Positions 9,731 to 20,601 of a stretch of DNA of 64,000 bases are shown here, piece after piece. Under the pieces are notes generated by a model. That model searched no databases. It worked only from the letters and a program-made list of their open reading frames with translations, and was not told the origin of the DNA. Position 1 is the first letter of the stretch. Every line of letters begins with the position of its first letter. Source of the DNA: Symsagittifera roscoffensis (Eukaryota > Xenacoelomorpha > Acoela > Convolutidae); contig NC_087062.1 in assembly GCF_963678635.1 (NCBI RefSeq), positions 96,959,705 through 97,023,704 of the forward strand, in the 5' to 3' direction. A program made the position numbers and the translations under genes.

Positions 9731-10657
9731 TGTGACATTCGACCACAATGGCCAAAATGCAGTCTCTGCAGAATTCGGGATTTTAGCAGCAAGCCTTCCG
9801 AGTTGATGATTTAGAAGGATTAACGACGTTATTCCGATGATTGGCAGAACGGTGAAGGTCAAGATATTCCCGTATTTTAAAATTTCAAATTTTCGAAGTG
9901 ATGACGTAACATTTCTGAGAAATGCTAAAACGGCCATTTTAACAAAAAACGAGTGAAAAAACAGAACAACTTTTATCTGCGATTGCGAACAGTACGAAAA
10001 TCGAGATTGAAAAACAACAACGAACTACAGAATAGCAGAGAACGTTCCGAGTTGCAACTATTGTGCTGTTACAATAGTTGCAAGGCCGTTGCGAACAACG
10101 GTGAAGGGTGAAGACCAGCCTTCCGAGTTATCGTGAACTTGAGATTAAGGAGCTTGATTCGGCGGATTCAAGAATCCGGAAGGGTCTCGGGACGGAGATT
10201 TTTATTAACTCTGATAAACTTTTAGCATCCTGTCATGTCCTGACTTGAATTTAACTGATATTTGAATTAATTTTGACAAGGATGAGGTGCTGAGAGTTGG
10301 GGGGGGGGGAAAGGTTGATCCATCTTCGATGGAGACGATGATTTTTATCTACTGAACAAAAACAATAGTAATATAATAAGTAGTAGCCCTGTTTTTAGGA
10401 GTGACCTCGTGGTCTGGGGATACTGAGACCCAGCCATGAGCTCACTATTTTTGCATGTAATTCAGTTAATTTGAGCGTTCTGGTCGAAGCCGGAGAACAG
10501 TAACGTTTTTGTCGACCCGATGTTGGAAAAGACCACCGAAAATACTGGCTTGGTAGAGACGGTGAAAAACATGCAAAGCTCTGTTTAGACGCTAGCCAGT
10601 CGTCTTAAGACTTAGTTTTGTTATCCGTCGATATGTATCTTCCGGGCAAATGTTACA
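9731..10657 (+). repeat. 3' LTR of element A (927 bp)
   Basis: It begins TGTGACATTCGACC and ends GGGCAAATGTTACA, the usual TG...CA ends with short terminal inverted repeats. It aligns over its full length with the two LTRs of element B, with clearly more differences than B's LTRs show between themselves. It contains a perfect 13-bp stem (TTGCAACTATTGT and complement) around a 6-base loop at 10052-10083, next to a CCGTTG-CGAA-CAACGG hairpin. An AATCCGGAAGGGTC motif lies near 10173 and an AT-rich TATAATAAGTAG box near 10372. Confidence 0.92.
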
Positions 10658-11259
10658 GAAACATCACTTCGTCCAGTCAAAATACTTGAAATCATTTATT
10701 TCCTTGAAGAAAAAGTAGCAACCATCTCCTTAGATGCAATCAAACTGCAAATAAAGAATTTACCAGATTACTGAACAAACCAGAGTCAGATCATACCAAA
10801 TGCTACAGTCGGCCATTTACGATAAAAAAATTGAAACTGGCCACCCTCTAGCAACAAAAAACAGAACTTCTCTGGAAAACGTTATTCTGATTGTCAGTCG
10901 TATAAAAATTGCTAGCCAAAATCAACAAGAAGTTTTCCAGAAGTTTTCAAACACTCGGCCGTTGTTCGCCGCTAGATGCCGGTCAAGTTTTGAGCCAGCA
11001 AGTCACTTCCTTAAATTAATTTCACCGAAATTGCGATGACCTTCAAGTGACGAACCTCGCTGATTTCCTTAGTTTCTGGATTACGTCATTTTCTTCCCGG
11101 TCGCCTAAAAATGAGATCAAAAGAACAAAATAAAGGTACAAATAATCAAGGCAACAAGTTTTTTCAGGAGTCCTTCTTCGCGTCATTCAACCATGAAAGT
11201 ATCATAGAAACTGAGGTTACAGTCACGACTCCCTTGATCACATATTCCAGTCAAAATCC
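10658..11259. other. Unassigned DNA between element A and the copia foldbacks
   Basis: About 600 bases without a convincing gene. An 80-codon ORF at 10800-11039 shows no recognisable motif. The stretch may be more of the copia element whose RT starts at 11316, but I see no motif to prove it. Confidence 0.5.
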
Positions 11260-12066
11260 TAAGAATTTTCTAGATATGGATAAGTGAAGAGTAACGTGAA
11301 AGAAGTAAAAAGAGTATCGAAGACCTTGCTTGCATTACACCACACGTGGAAAGTTTATGTACTTGATGTGTCAACTGCATTTTTGCAGGGTTCAGAACTC
11401 TCCCGAAGGAGCTAGTGAACACTGATTGCACGGTGTCCAAGTTTGATCTTCGTTTTTTCTTCTGGAAAAATCCAGGAGGTGCCTGACTGTTCAAGTGAAT
11501 GATTTTTCTTACGTTGGTGACGAGGAGTTCGTTAAACGAGTTGTTGGCCTTTTGAAAACAACTTTTGACATTGGCAAGGAGAAAACCGCTATTCCGTTTC
11601 GATACCTTGGCGTTGATATTGCGACAACCGGCAACTCTAATATTACTCACATGAGGGGTTTGGACAATTATGATCACAGAGTTGTCGGTTCTCGCAATAT
11701 AAAGCCCCAGGTAGCCAAACGGAAGTGCGATTTTCTCCTTACCAATGTCAAAAGTCGCTTTCAACATGCCAACAACTCGTTTAACGAACTCTTCGTCACC
11801 AGCGTAAAAAATCATCCACGTGAACAGTCAGAACACCTTTACAGTCACCTCCTGGAGTTTTCCAGAAAAAAAACAGGGATCAAACTTCGATACCGTGCAA
11901 TCAGCGTTCACTAGCTCTTTCCTTCGGGAGTTCTGAACCCTGCAAAAATGCACACGTCAACTACACAAACTTTCCACGGGTGGTTTGATGCAAGCAAGGT
12001 CTTCGATACTCTCTTTACATCTACTCACGTTACTCTTTACTTATCCATATGTAGAAGATTCCTAGG
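11260..12066. repeat. Foldback 1: inverted duplication of a Ty1/copia RT fragment
   Basis: The left arm is 11260-11638 and the right arm 11678-12066, arranged head to head around a 39-base loop (11639-11677). The right arm reads as a diverged reverse complement of the left; for example gcgacaaccggcaactct on the left matches agagttgtcggttctcgc on the right. Both arms code for the same copia RT segment on opposite strands. Confidence 0.88.
11316..11646 (+). pseudogene. pol: Ty1/copia reverse transcriptase fragment
   Basis: One frame gives VYVLDVSTAFLQG, matching the copia-type RT block in which a conserved aspartate precedes TAFL.G. A frameshift further on the translation gives VGDEEFVKRVVGLLKTTF and RYLGVDI, matching the copia block after the catalytic YVDD, which itself reads VNDF here. 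Several stops and shifts and a missing middle part make it a dead fragment. It is interrupted by foldback 1. The same copia element continues at 12229-12354, 37524-37793 and 41883-42150, which means B, the LINE and C are all inserted in it. Confidence 0.8.
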
Positions 12067-12070
12067 ATAG

Positions 12071-12354
12071 GTCAGGTCTTGTTTGAACACTGACCCAGAG
12101 AAGTTTCCCCAGCAAAGCTCGCATGCTGGTCTTTTGTGAGCGAGTAGTAGGATCACTATTCTGTCGTTTTTCGAGATCGGGTATTTCTTTGATATTACTC
12201 GCATAATGGGTCTGGTCAAGTATGATCACAAAGAAATACCTTATCTCGAAAAACGACAGGATAGTGATCTTACTACTCGATCAGAAAAGACCAGCATGCT
12301 GAGGAAACTTATCTGTGTCAGTACTCAAACAAGACCTGAATTATCGTTCGCCTT
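12071..12354. repeat. Foldback 2: inverted duplication of the next Ty1/copia segment
   Basis: The left arm is 12071-12191 and the right arm 12229-12339, with a 37-base loop between. The right arm, in copia orientation, encodes LRKLICVSTQTRPELSFA, the typical copia motif in which R.L.G/C is followed by TRP.LS. The loop sequence (atattactc...tatgatcac) is the same copia segment as the loop of foldback 1. Element B begins at 12355, directly after this arm. Confidence 0.85.
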
Positions 12355-12675
12355 TGTGACATTCGACCAGAATGTGAAAAAATGCAATCTATGCAGACTT
12401 CGAAATTTTAGCAGTAAGCCTTCCGGATTGATGATTATTAAGAATTAAGAACGTTATTGGAACGATTGGCAAAACAGTGAGGGCTGGAATATTCTGGTAT
12501 TTTAAAATTCCAAAAATTCGAATTATGACGTCATATTTCTGAGAAACGTCAGAAACGGCCATTTTGACTAAAACGAGAAAGAAAAACAGAACAACATTAG
12601 CTGCGCTAACAACAACTACGAAATTGAGATCGGAAAACGACAACGAGTTACAGAGTAACAGAAGAACACTCCGAG

Positions 12676-12726
12676 TTGCAACTATTGTGCTGCTACAATA
12701 GTTGCAAGGCCGTTGCGAACAACGGT
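12676..12726 (+). promoter_or_regulatory. Paired hairpins in the LTR transcript
   Basis: Stem TTGCAACTATTGT and its complement ACAATAGTTGCAA enclose a 6-base loop at 12676-12707, followed at once by CCGTTG-CGAA-CAACGG. The same pair occurs in the A LTR (10052-10100). In the B 3' LTR (36920-36951) one stem base has changed. A role in RNA structure, packaging or strand transfer is inference. Confidence 0.5.
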
Positions 12727-12990
12727 GAAGGGTGAAAGACGGCCTTCCTGATTAAGAGGAAATCAGGATTAACGAGCTTGATCCAGCGGATTCATCAATC
12801 CGGAAGTGTAAAGGAACTGAAACTTTTATCCTGTTGCATAAATTTTCAGCTTCCTGTCATGTCCTGACTTGAATTTAATTAATATCTAGATTCATTTTGA
12901 TAAGGATGAGAAGCTAGGAGTTGGGGGAAAGGGTTGATCCATCTTCGATGGAGATGAAGATTTTTATCTACTGAACAAAAACAAAAGTAA

Positions 12991-13001
12991 TATAATAAAT
13001 A
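12991..13001 (+). promoter_or_regulatory. TATA-like / AATAAA-containing box in the LTR
   Basis: TATAATAAATA lies about 290 bases before the LTR end and is kept in both B LTRs. It could be a TATA box for the element transcript, or its internal AATAAA could serve polyadenylation. The sequence alone does not decide. Confidence 0.3.
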
Positions 13002-13291
13002 GTAATAGCCCTGTTTTTAGGAGTGACCTCGTGGTCTGGGGATACCGAGACCCAGCCATGAGCTCACTATTTCTGCATGTAATTAAGTTAATTTGGGTGT
13101 TTTGACCGAAGCCGAAAGCAGTAACGTTTTTGTCGACCCGATGTTAGAAAAGACCACCGAAAAGTACTGGCTTGGTAGAGACGGTGAAAAGCATGCGAAG
13201 CTCTGTTTAGACGCTAGCCAGTCGTCTTAAGACTTAGTTTTGTTTTCCGTCGATATGTATCTTCCGGGCGAATGTTACATGTATGTTTTTA

Positions 13292-13304
13292 TGGCGATCC
13301 TGGG
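13292..13304 (+). promoter_or_regulatory. Candidate primer-binding site
   Basis: TGGCGATCCTGGG starts 12 bases after the 5' LTR. Primer-binding sites of LTR elements usually begin TGG, the complement of the tRNA CCA end, within a few bases of the LTR. The matching tRNA cannot be named from memory. Confidence 0.4.
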
Positions 13305-14233
13305 TGTTATTCTTTTTTAACATCATGACCGGCAGAACCGTTAACGAGCACTCCGCGCCGAGCGGATGCTCACATTAACGCCCTTAATAGGCCTAAACCG
13401 CCGGGGCGGAAGGGTAGTTCGGAACGCGGAAGCCTTCCGGATTACCGTGAATAGCTTTTTCACTTAGTTAAGACCGAAAATTCACGAACCAGGAAGGGTG
13501 GGGGGATCGGCCATTCCCTCGTTCCCTGAGAGATTTGTGACCAAAAACACTTAAAGATATATATAAAACCAAACAAAAAGTAGTATAGTACCTAAGAAAA
13601 ACAAAAAAAAAACATAAAAAGTAACCGAAAAAACCAAAAACAGTAAAAAAAGTAAAAAATCAGTAGAAATCATCCCCCCAGACAAGATGTGAATCCGACC
13701 CCCCCGTTTGTTGTTGATAGATATATTGTTGTTACGAGCATATATAGCAGTCAGGATCGTTACGATCAGTTTTGTTGCCCGTTTGTGAGGCTTGTACTGT
13801 AGGGTTATTTGAGCATTTAAGCACGTTAATGATAAATTGCGCTCAATCCGGAAGGGTCGGCTGATTTGCGCTCAATTCGGAAGGGTCTTGGGAGAACCCT
13901 GATCCGGCAAGCAGTACAAGGAGCAACAAGAAGAGGCTCATCGACAACAATAATCGACTGTTGGGTATCGTTAGTAAATTTTGTATCTTTTTTGGTACAA
14001 AAATTAAGATAGTAATCTGTGGGGGGCTCGACAGTGCTGCACTGTAGTGACCCTTCACCGAACTGCGAATATCTGAGTTAAGCACCTTAATTCGGATATT
14101 AAACAAACCCGGAGGGGTATAGTATTACTAATATTATTACTTATATAGCCTATATTAATAGTCTTATATCGTTTTTCAGTCAAAAACAACGAAAACAGAC
14201 CGGTTTTTAGGGTCAAAATTGCGATATTTTGAT

Positions 14234-14805
14234 CAGGGATGTCGAATACTTGGATTTTTTGATATTCGTTATTCGACGCGGCCCAACTATTCGATATTCG
14301 ACTTCGGCCGAATAGTGCCCTTACTATTCGGATTCGGCTTCGGCCAAATGTTACTACTCGAACAACTATTCGGATATTTGGTTATTTTCCCAAAAAACTT
14401 AGCATAAAAGTTTGATACAACAAATTCTATAAAAAGTATTGAACATAGCATTTTTCAAGTAGAATTTTTCAAAAACCTTTTAATCTTATTTAAGAAAACA
14501 TTTCGTGAATGATTCTCAGGTGATAATCGATTTTGTAATTAGTTGCGACTGAGTAGCGACATCAGACTCTTCTACATTAGCCATCTTAAAAAAAAACAGA
14601 AAAATATTGTGAAACAAAACAGTAAACCAATATTCGGAATATTCGGGTTTTTTAGCAGTGGACCCTGGATTATTCGGTATTCGGCAAAAAAAAAAATATT
14701 CGGATTCGATATTCGGATTTCAAAATTTTAATATTCGGATTCGGCTTCGAAGTGCCGAATACTCGGTATTCGGGTCGAATACTCGGATTCGAATCGATAT
14801 CCCTG
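14234..14805. mobile_element. hAT-type MITE, 572 bp, with perfect 8-bp target duplication
   Basis: The left end is CAGGGATGTCGAATAC and the right end is the complement of CAGGGATATCGATTCGAA. Perfect direct repeats ATTTTGAT flank both ends. An 8-bp duplication with CAGGG termini is the hAT signature. The interior is built mostly of iterated ATTCGG and ATTCGGATTCGG units in both orientations, with no transposase, so it is non-autonomous. It sits in the leader of element B and therefore inserted after, or travelled with, that element. Confidence 0.85.
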
Positions 14806-15155
14806 ATTTTGATCCCCCCACAAGTCGCGATTTTTGAGATATCGATATTTTTTGAAACGGAAAAAAGAAAAAAGCAGTAAGTTAGTGTGTTACATCGTAA
14901 CTGCACTACCATAATTGATAGAACCGGTTAAGTGGTTGGAACTATTTTGGTACCAAAAACTGAAATTTCGTGATTTTTGAGAAAACGGAACACTATAAAT
15001 TTGGAAAATTTTTTGAAATTTTTGAGTAACGACAGTAGAAATAGTTGTTCGGACAACGTCCACTGGTGAATCTACGAGTTTTGAAACCCGCTACCCGAAA
15101 GCCTTCCCGGTTGCAGAGAAATCGAACATAACGTGTTTGATTTGGTGGATTCATC

Positions 15156-16057
15156 AATCCGGAGGGGTCCAGGTAGCATAGTTTTTCGCAAATTTTTTCT
15201 ACAAAAGCGTTTTAGATCGGGTCTTTTGCATTGAACTAGAAGAGTATAGGCCTTCTGAGCTCGGATCAATAATTTTTAGGTCGAAAGGACCAGATTTGCG
15301 GAAAAAGTTAGGCGGAACCTATAAGAGAGAAAATTTTTGAGTTTGGAAAAAAGACGTTTTGGTTAATAACTTTGGAACTACTGAGCATATCGAGTTGATC
15401 TTGATACCAATAGATCAGAAATTAGCTGAGCTTACTGATAGGGTCAGAAATTTTTCGGAAAAGTAAGCGTGAAATTTTTTTGAGATTGTTTTTAGCAAAT
15501 TCCTCAATTTGGAAGGGTACACCCTTCACGTTTTACAAAATTTTTTTTAGAAGAGCCCTTATACCCCTACCAAAAGGTAATAGCGGTTGAATAAAGTAAC
15601 TTTAGGCCGTTCTAGACGAAAAGGGAGGGCTAAAGGCACAGCAAAAGCTTAATCGAGCCGAAGTTAGGCGAGTAATAAGACCCTTCACCGTTGGTGTGAA
15701 TTGTCAAATAAGAGGCTTAACTTCAATCCGGAAGGGTCTAGGAAAGTATAGCATACCCTTCCTAGTAAATTGAAAGAGCAAAATTGCATCGGAGAACGTA
15801 TCCGGAGGGGTATAGGTTGAAAGAAGGAAATCTCCTAAAAGCTACTTTTACAAAACCGGAGGGCTCCCAATCCGGAGGGGTCAAAATTTTTTCAAGTTAG
15901 GAGGGGTCCGAATCCGGAGGGGTCTTATAGTTGCTAATTCGGAGGGGTCCAAATCCGGAGGGGTCTTATATTAACCAACTCAGAGGGGTCCCAATCCGGA
16001 GAGGTCTAGATTTTGTTAGTCCGGAAGGGTCCAATTTGTGCCAATCCGGAGGGGTAT
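15156..16057 (+). repeat. Dispersed array of AATCCGGAGGGGTC motifs in the leader
   Basis: At least ten exact or near copies, starting at 15156, 15725, 15800, 15869, 15911, 15937, 15952, 15993, about 16019 and 16043. Spacing is irregular (15 to 570 bases), so this is not a simple tandem repeat. The motif also occurs in the LTRs as CAATCCGGAAG and, inverted, as CTTCCGGATTG. Confidence 0.8.
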
Positions 16058-16839
16058 TATTTTATTAAGGACTTAGGTAGACGAAAGAAAGACTAAAAAG
16101 TGAGAAGTATTAGGTTATTAGCACACAGGCTAGGTATCAGTGACTGCACTGGTAGCTTGCCTTTCAATAAGAACCAGACTAATACAAAACAGGTCCGAAC
16201 TCGGATATTCGCGACACTAAGTCTAAATTAAAAAGAGCGTGATTCATTGGTGTGGAGTGTAACATAATACGTTTTTGGGAAAAGTGACTGCCCTGAGGAT
16301 TTTAGTAGGTCTAGCTCGGGCAGTCCGAAAGCAGATAGGTAACACAGCACAGTACTCGGTGGGTGCAATAGACGCCCACTTGAGAAAATTACTGCCTTCA
16401 AAGTTTTGTCTGTTTGGTGCAGCACCGAGCAAGGAAAGCTTTTTCTTTAAAAGACAGTTTCGACTATTGTACTGCGACCGACTAAGAGTACAAGACACAT
16501 ACGTTTTTCTATAAAGACATTCATATTGTGTCAATATATATTTTTTGTTTTTGATTTTAAATCAACGTAAACTGTGCTTGATTGGGTAGTGAATACACTA
16601 TCTTTTAAATTGACTGATAACATCATATTGTGCTAATTTCCAAATCTTTGAACCGATAATCGGTTAGTGTTAATAAATTTTATACAAACTGTACTCTGAT
16701 AACATACAGGGATTCGTGGTCACTATTTAATAGAATCTTGTGAAATTTATTGTGTTGTGTCATTATTATTGTTAATAAAACTATAAGGTCTCTAGCAATC
16801 GAGTTAAGAGTATAGGCATTAGAAAGTGACAAAGAGAGA

Positions 16840-19800
16840 ATGAGTCAAAACAAGTCAAGGATACCAAAACGGGGTAATAGGTCTAGGAAATTCATACCTG
16901 AAAATCAAAGAAAAACGATGACCGATCCTTTTGTGGATTGGATCAAGCGATCCCGGTCTGATAAAAAGGGGACGGTTTCAGGCAGAATGGTTGAAACGAG
17001 AAGTCAGAAGACCTCAGAAGAGCAAAAAGAACTGTTAGAAGTGGAGGTCAATACGGACCATACCATGAATGACAACCAGGAAGTAAATGGACTGGAAGGG
17101 AGAGGCAGAAGGCTGGCGAGTGAATCTACCCCGGTAGAACAAGGCTATGATTTTGCCACTTCCACCGGGACATTGGATCGAGAAGAGATGTCGGAACTGT
17201 CCGACATCTCAACTGAAGTAGCGGCAACTAGAAGATCTCCGACAGACAACACTAAACTGGGAACTGGGAACTAGGAAACAAACAACGTCATCATCGTTCT
17301 CAGAAAGAATGAAGAACACCTTCGGAAACATCTTTCCATTCAGCATGGGAGGAGGAGCAGGAAACGACGGTGAGTCCCAGGAGGAAGTGGATGAAGAGGA
17401 GCAAGGGGACTTTGGATCTCAAGTCAGCCTCAATAGTTCGATCCAGGAGAGTGAGGCACACGTCGGAAGAGAGACTGGAACCATGGACAAATTTGGTATA
17501 GTGACAACGATAAGCAAAGAGGCAAAAACACCGGGCCAGTCAAACGACTTCGCGATTAGGACAAGTTCGGAGCCACAACCTGGAGAGAGTAGAACCAGAG
17601 GGCTAGGCAACGCGTTAATGGATCCTGAAATAGATAATGAGAAGACGTTGAAGCAGAGAGTCAAGGCCCGGATCTCGACCAGCACGAAGCTACCTGGGAC
17701 CGACAGGGTTACACCACTACTAGTGACGCCACTCGTGGATAACGGGGCAGCACTAGAGGAAGCCTTAAACAACATAGTAGACAGTTTAGGAGAACAGAAC
17801 GAGCAGATGTCAATAAGGATGAGTGAACTAGAAAGAGCAGTTCACATTGAAAGAGAAAGTCTGCGGGAAGAAATAAACCGCAACAGACAAGAAGTTGGTA
17901 GGAGCGAAAAACGCTTGAAAGAGAGAACGGACGAAAATATGACAAGGAACTTGTCGCGAATGACGAGAGAGGCGGAACAGGGAGAGTTACGCTTAAGAGA
18001 CGACATGGAAAAGTTAAGGATTCAGCAAGAGCAGTCTCTTGGGACTCTTGACACAAAGATAGACGCGATGATGGAGAGGCGAACTCAGGCTATCATGGAT
18101 AGGTTGGACGGGCTACCAAGCAGCAAGAGTTGACCAAAAGAAGGAGAGCCGAACTCGGGAGGTCCCAGTAGGGAACCGAGGGTGAACTTCAATGAACATC
18201 AAAAGAGGAAGACGTATGGATCCACTAGAGGCAGGGGCAGTTCATCAGGCTATGCCACAAGGGGTAATGCAGCATGGGGCCCGATCAGTAGAGCAAGTTC
18301 AACGGGGAACAGACAAACCTCTAACGAACGACCAACGCAAGGCACACATGCGACTGGGAGAAGTGATTGGGGCAACAGGGGGCATGCAAGCCCGAGGAGG
18401 AGTCATGTAGGCCGAGCGGGAAACACTCACGGTGGTTCGGATTGCAGGGATGCACCGCAGACAGAACCTTCGACGAGGTGTGAGGACACTCAAGCGGGAC
18501 ACTCAAGGGATGCTACGGCAATGGCCACAGTATTTGAACCCCTGAACAGGTCTTTGGAGACATTCCTGACAAGATTATCTAGAACCAATGAACGCAGTGA
18601 GAAGTCCAGAAGAATCTTTAAGAAATCAAGATGCTACAAAGACGAATCTGATGGCTGTATTGATACCTGGATAGAGGTAATGAAGCTGCATTTCGAGGAA
18701 GAGGACTTGTCGGAGAGACAGGAGTGCAGCGCGCTCACCAGCAACTTAGAAGGGACAGCCCTGAACTGTGTCATGGCCAAGAAGCAATATCAACGTGACA
18801 CTGCTGAGAAAATCTTCGAAATCTTGTTAAACCGTTTTGGATCAGGGGTGCAGGGGCACCAGGCGATGATTCGCTTCGAGAAACGGAGGCAACGAGAAGA
18901 TGAGACGATAAACAAGTTTCTCGATGATTTGGAAATGCTGAGAAGACCCAGCCAACCGGATCAGTCAAACCGAAGGATGAACCTGGCCGTAGCCTCAAAT
19001 TCATCGATGGTGTGAAAAATGATGAACTTAGTACGATGCTAGCAACGCATTACACACCACTATCAACTAATGCGCCAACACCGGAGGAGTTGAGGCTCAA
19101 ATCAAAAGAGTATCTTTTGTTGAAACCTCTTTCGAGATCTGGATATTACAAGAACAATTATGGCAAATTTAACAACGGACCAGCAAACCAAAGGAACAAT
19201 TGGTACAAAAGGAGGGATGATATGGACAAGAGACGCTCTTGTGCTAATTGCAGTTCAACAGACCATCATGTGTCAGCATGCACAGCTTACAAACAAGGCA
19301 TGAAAGCAATAGGCTTTAGCCTCGAGGACAAAGATGCGTCAGAATTGGACCATGAGGATTTCATGAGAGGAGTAATAGCGAAATTCGGCCCGAGGTGTTT
19401 CTTTTGCAACTTGGAAGGTCATTTTAAATCAGATTGTCCGCAGTTCTGGGATGCAGTGGCAGACATCAAGCATCCAAGACATGAAGAGGCTTTGTCAGGA
19501 GTGAAAGCCAGCAAGGCTCGACTTTTGAGTGAAGCGGAGGCACGCAGAAAGGATACACCGCAAGAGCTGGCGGCAAAGAAAATGCAAGCGGTAACAGGAG
19601 AGACACGTGAGCCGGAACCGGCAACTGCGGCTGATGGCTTTAAGATCGATTATAAGGCAGCCGCAAGGGATGCTCTAAATAGAGTACAACAGGAATTGGT
19701 GACGAAAGAGATCGAACAAAAAGTGAAACTTGAACTGGAAAATGAGAAGCTTCAGGAGCAACTGAATACCTTCGAAGCAACGGAGTTCGAAGAGACGAAA

Positions 19801-19950
19801 ACACCAAGCAGTTTAGATATGAAACTTAAAGTGATCTCCGGTAAGAGGTTCGGCATGGTGCCGCAAGGAAATAAGATACAGTCGATAATCTCAGTGGCTG
19901 GACACCAGGTAATAAGAAATCTGAGTGAACCATCCGAGTTCACACTTTAA
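16840..19950 (+). pseudogene. gag: Gag polyprotein, broken into four open pieces (element B)
   Basis: Open pieces at 16840-17274, 17309-18133, 18182-19015 and 19012-19950 follow one another in two frames. The first two are polar and acidic, with a long coiled coil rich in E and R around 17770-18070. The third holds a retrotransposon capsid-like region, including WIEVMKLHFEEEDLSERQ and KIFEILLNRFG. The fourth carries two CX2CX4HX4C zinc knuckles at about 19240-19281 (CANC..) and 19396-19437 (CFFC..), as in nucleocapsid. Gag forms the intracellular particle and packages the RNA. Start chosen: ATG at 16840, first in the open stretch after the leader. Stops and frame changes show that this copy cannot make the full protein. 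Confidence 0.82.
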
Positions 19951-20477
19951 TGCATTTGGACACATATGCAGATTATCTGAGGCAGGTGGAGCCACGCACC
20001 GAGTCGAGAGCTGTGCGAGCACTACTAACGACGGGTGGCCCTCGCATGAAGAAACTTCATGGACGCTACCTGGAGGTCTATGGGCCGTATCAAATAATGC
20101 TGAACGTGGATGGAATCAGTATCTACACCAGGACTTATATAACAACAGATGATGACCAGATGGGTGAGATCTATTTGGGTGAAGAGGAACTCAAAGTCCG
20201 CAGGATAGGCCATGACGCCATGATGGAACAAGACGCGGTACACATTGGATATGAAGCAGATGTGACAGCACATCTGCTCGACACCAACGGAACAAAAATC
20301 GGAGTCACAGGGCTTCTGGACACAGGAGCGGTGGTGAGTGTGATGCCGATAAAAACTTGGGAAAGAATGGGCTTCACACGGGAAGATCTGATTCCTACGA
20401 ATCTCCGGTTGGCCGCCGCAAATCGAGGAGCTATCTACGTAGCCGGAAGAACACCGATAACGGTCCTTCACAGGTGA
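19950..20477 (+). pseudogene. pol: Retroviral-type aspartic protease (element B)
   Basis: The reading GLLDTGAVVSVMP has the D-T/S-G active-site motif with the catalytic aspartate at 20319, in a typical hydrophobic context. This protease family works as a dimer and matures Gag and Pol. The segment directly follows the zinc knuckles, in the usual gag-PR-RT order. It ends at a stop at 20475-20477, about 120 bases before the next open piece. Confidence 0.82.
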
Positions 20478-20601
20478 AACCCGGACCGAAAGTATGTTAG
20501 AGACCAATTAATAGGATAATAACAGACGAAAATAAGGTACCAATTTTTTTGGATAGAAAAGTAAAATTACAATCAGGACAAGCTGTAGCTCAATTTTTAG
20601 A

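Larger units (their letters stand above)
1..10657 (+). mobile_element. Element A: 3' part of a giant Ty3/gypsy LTR retrotransposon
   Basis: This is a partial copy cut by the left window edge. It aligns collinearly with element B: window base 1 corresponds to about 26577 and the LTR end at 10657 corresponds to 37523. It contains the double-SGNH ORF, the long ORF of unknown function, a 0.8-kb 3' untranslated region, a polypurine tract and a 927-bp 3' LTR. Its gag, pol and 5' LTR would lie to the left. Its coding part is less broken than B's, with one in-frame stop at 3411-3413 and one frameshift near 4853. The right flank begins gaaac; the left flank is outside the window, so a target duplication cannot be tested. 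Confidence 0.9.
12355..13279 (+). repeat. 5' LTR of element B (925 bp)
   Basis: It begins TGTGACATTCGACC and ends GGCGAATGTTACA. The first and last ten bases form near-perfect terminal inverted repeats. The 3' LTR at 36599-37523 has the same length. CTTCCGGATTG near 12420 and CAATCCGGAAG near 12793 are complementary and could pair over a long distance. A hairpin cluster lies at 12676-12726. Confidence 0.95.
13280..16839 (+). other. Long leader of element B (3.5 kb, no gene)
   Basis: This stretch between the 5' LTR and the first gag codon has no supported gene. It holds the candidate primer-binding site, an A-rich tract near 13570-13670, a 572-bp hAT-type MITE (14234-14805), and many copies of a CCGGA(A/G)GGGT motif. 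The motif is densest at 15156-16057 and also occurs at about 13845 and 13873. Complementary ACCCTTC stretches occur near 14049, 15519 and 15679. From 16060 to 16839 I see nothing recognisable except AT-rich DNA. Long structured leaders are typical of LTR elements, but 3.5 kb is unusually long. Confidence 0.7.

Noticed and set aside
11495-11914. A 139-codon plus-strand gene spanning the foldback
   Set aside because: The second half is the reverse complement of the copia RT coded in the first half, so the ORF is a by-product of the inverted duplication.
15156-16057. CRISPR-like array
   Set aside because: Motif spacing is irregular, units are imperfect and the context is a eukaryotic retroelement leader.
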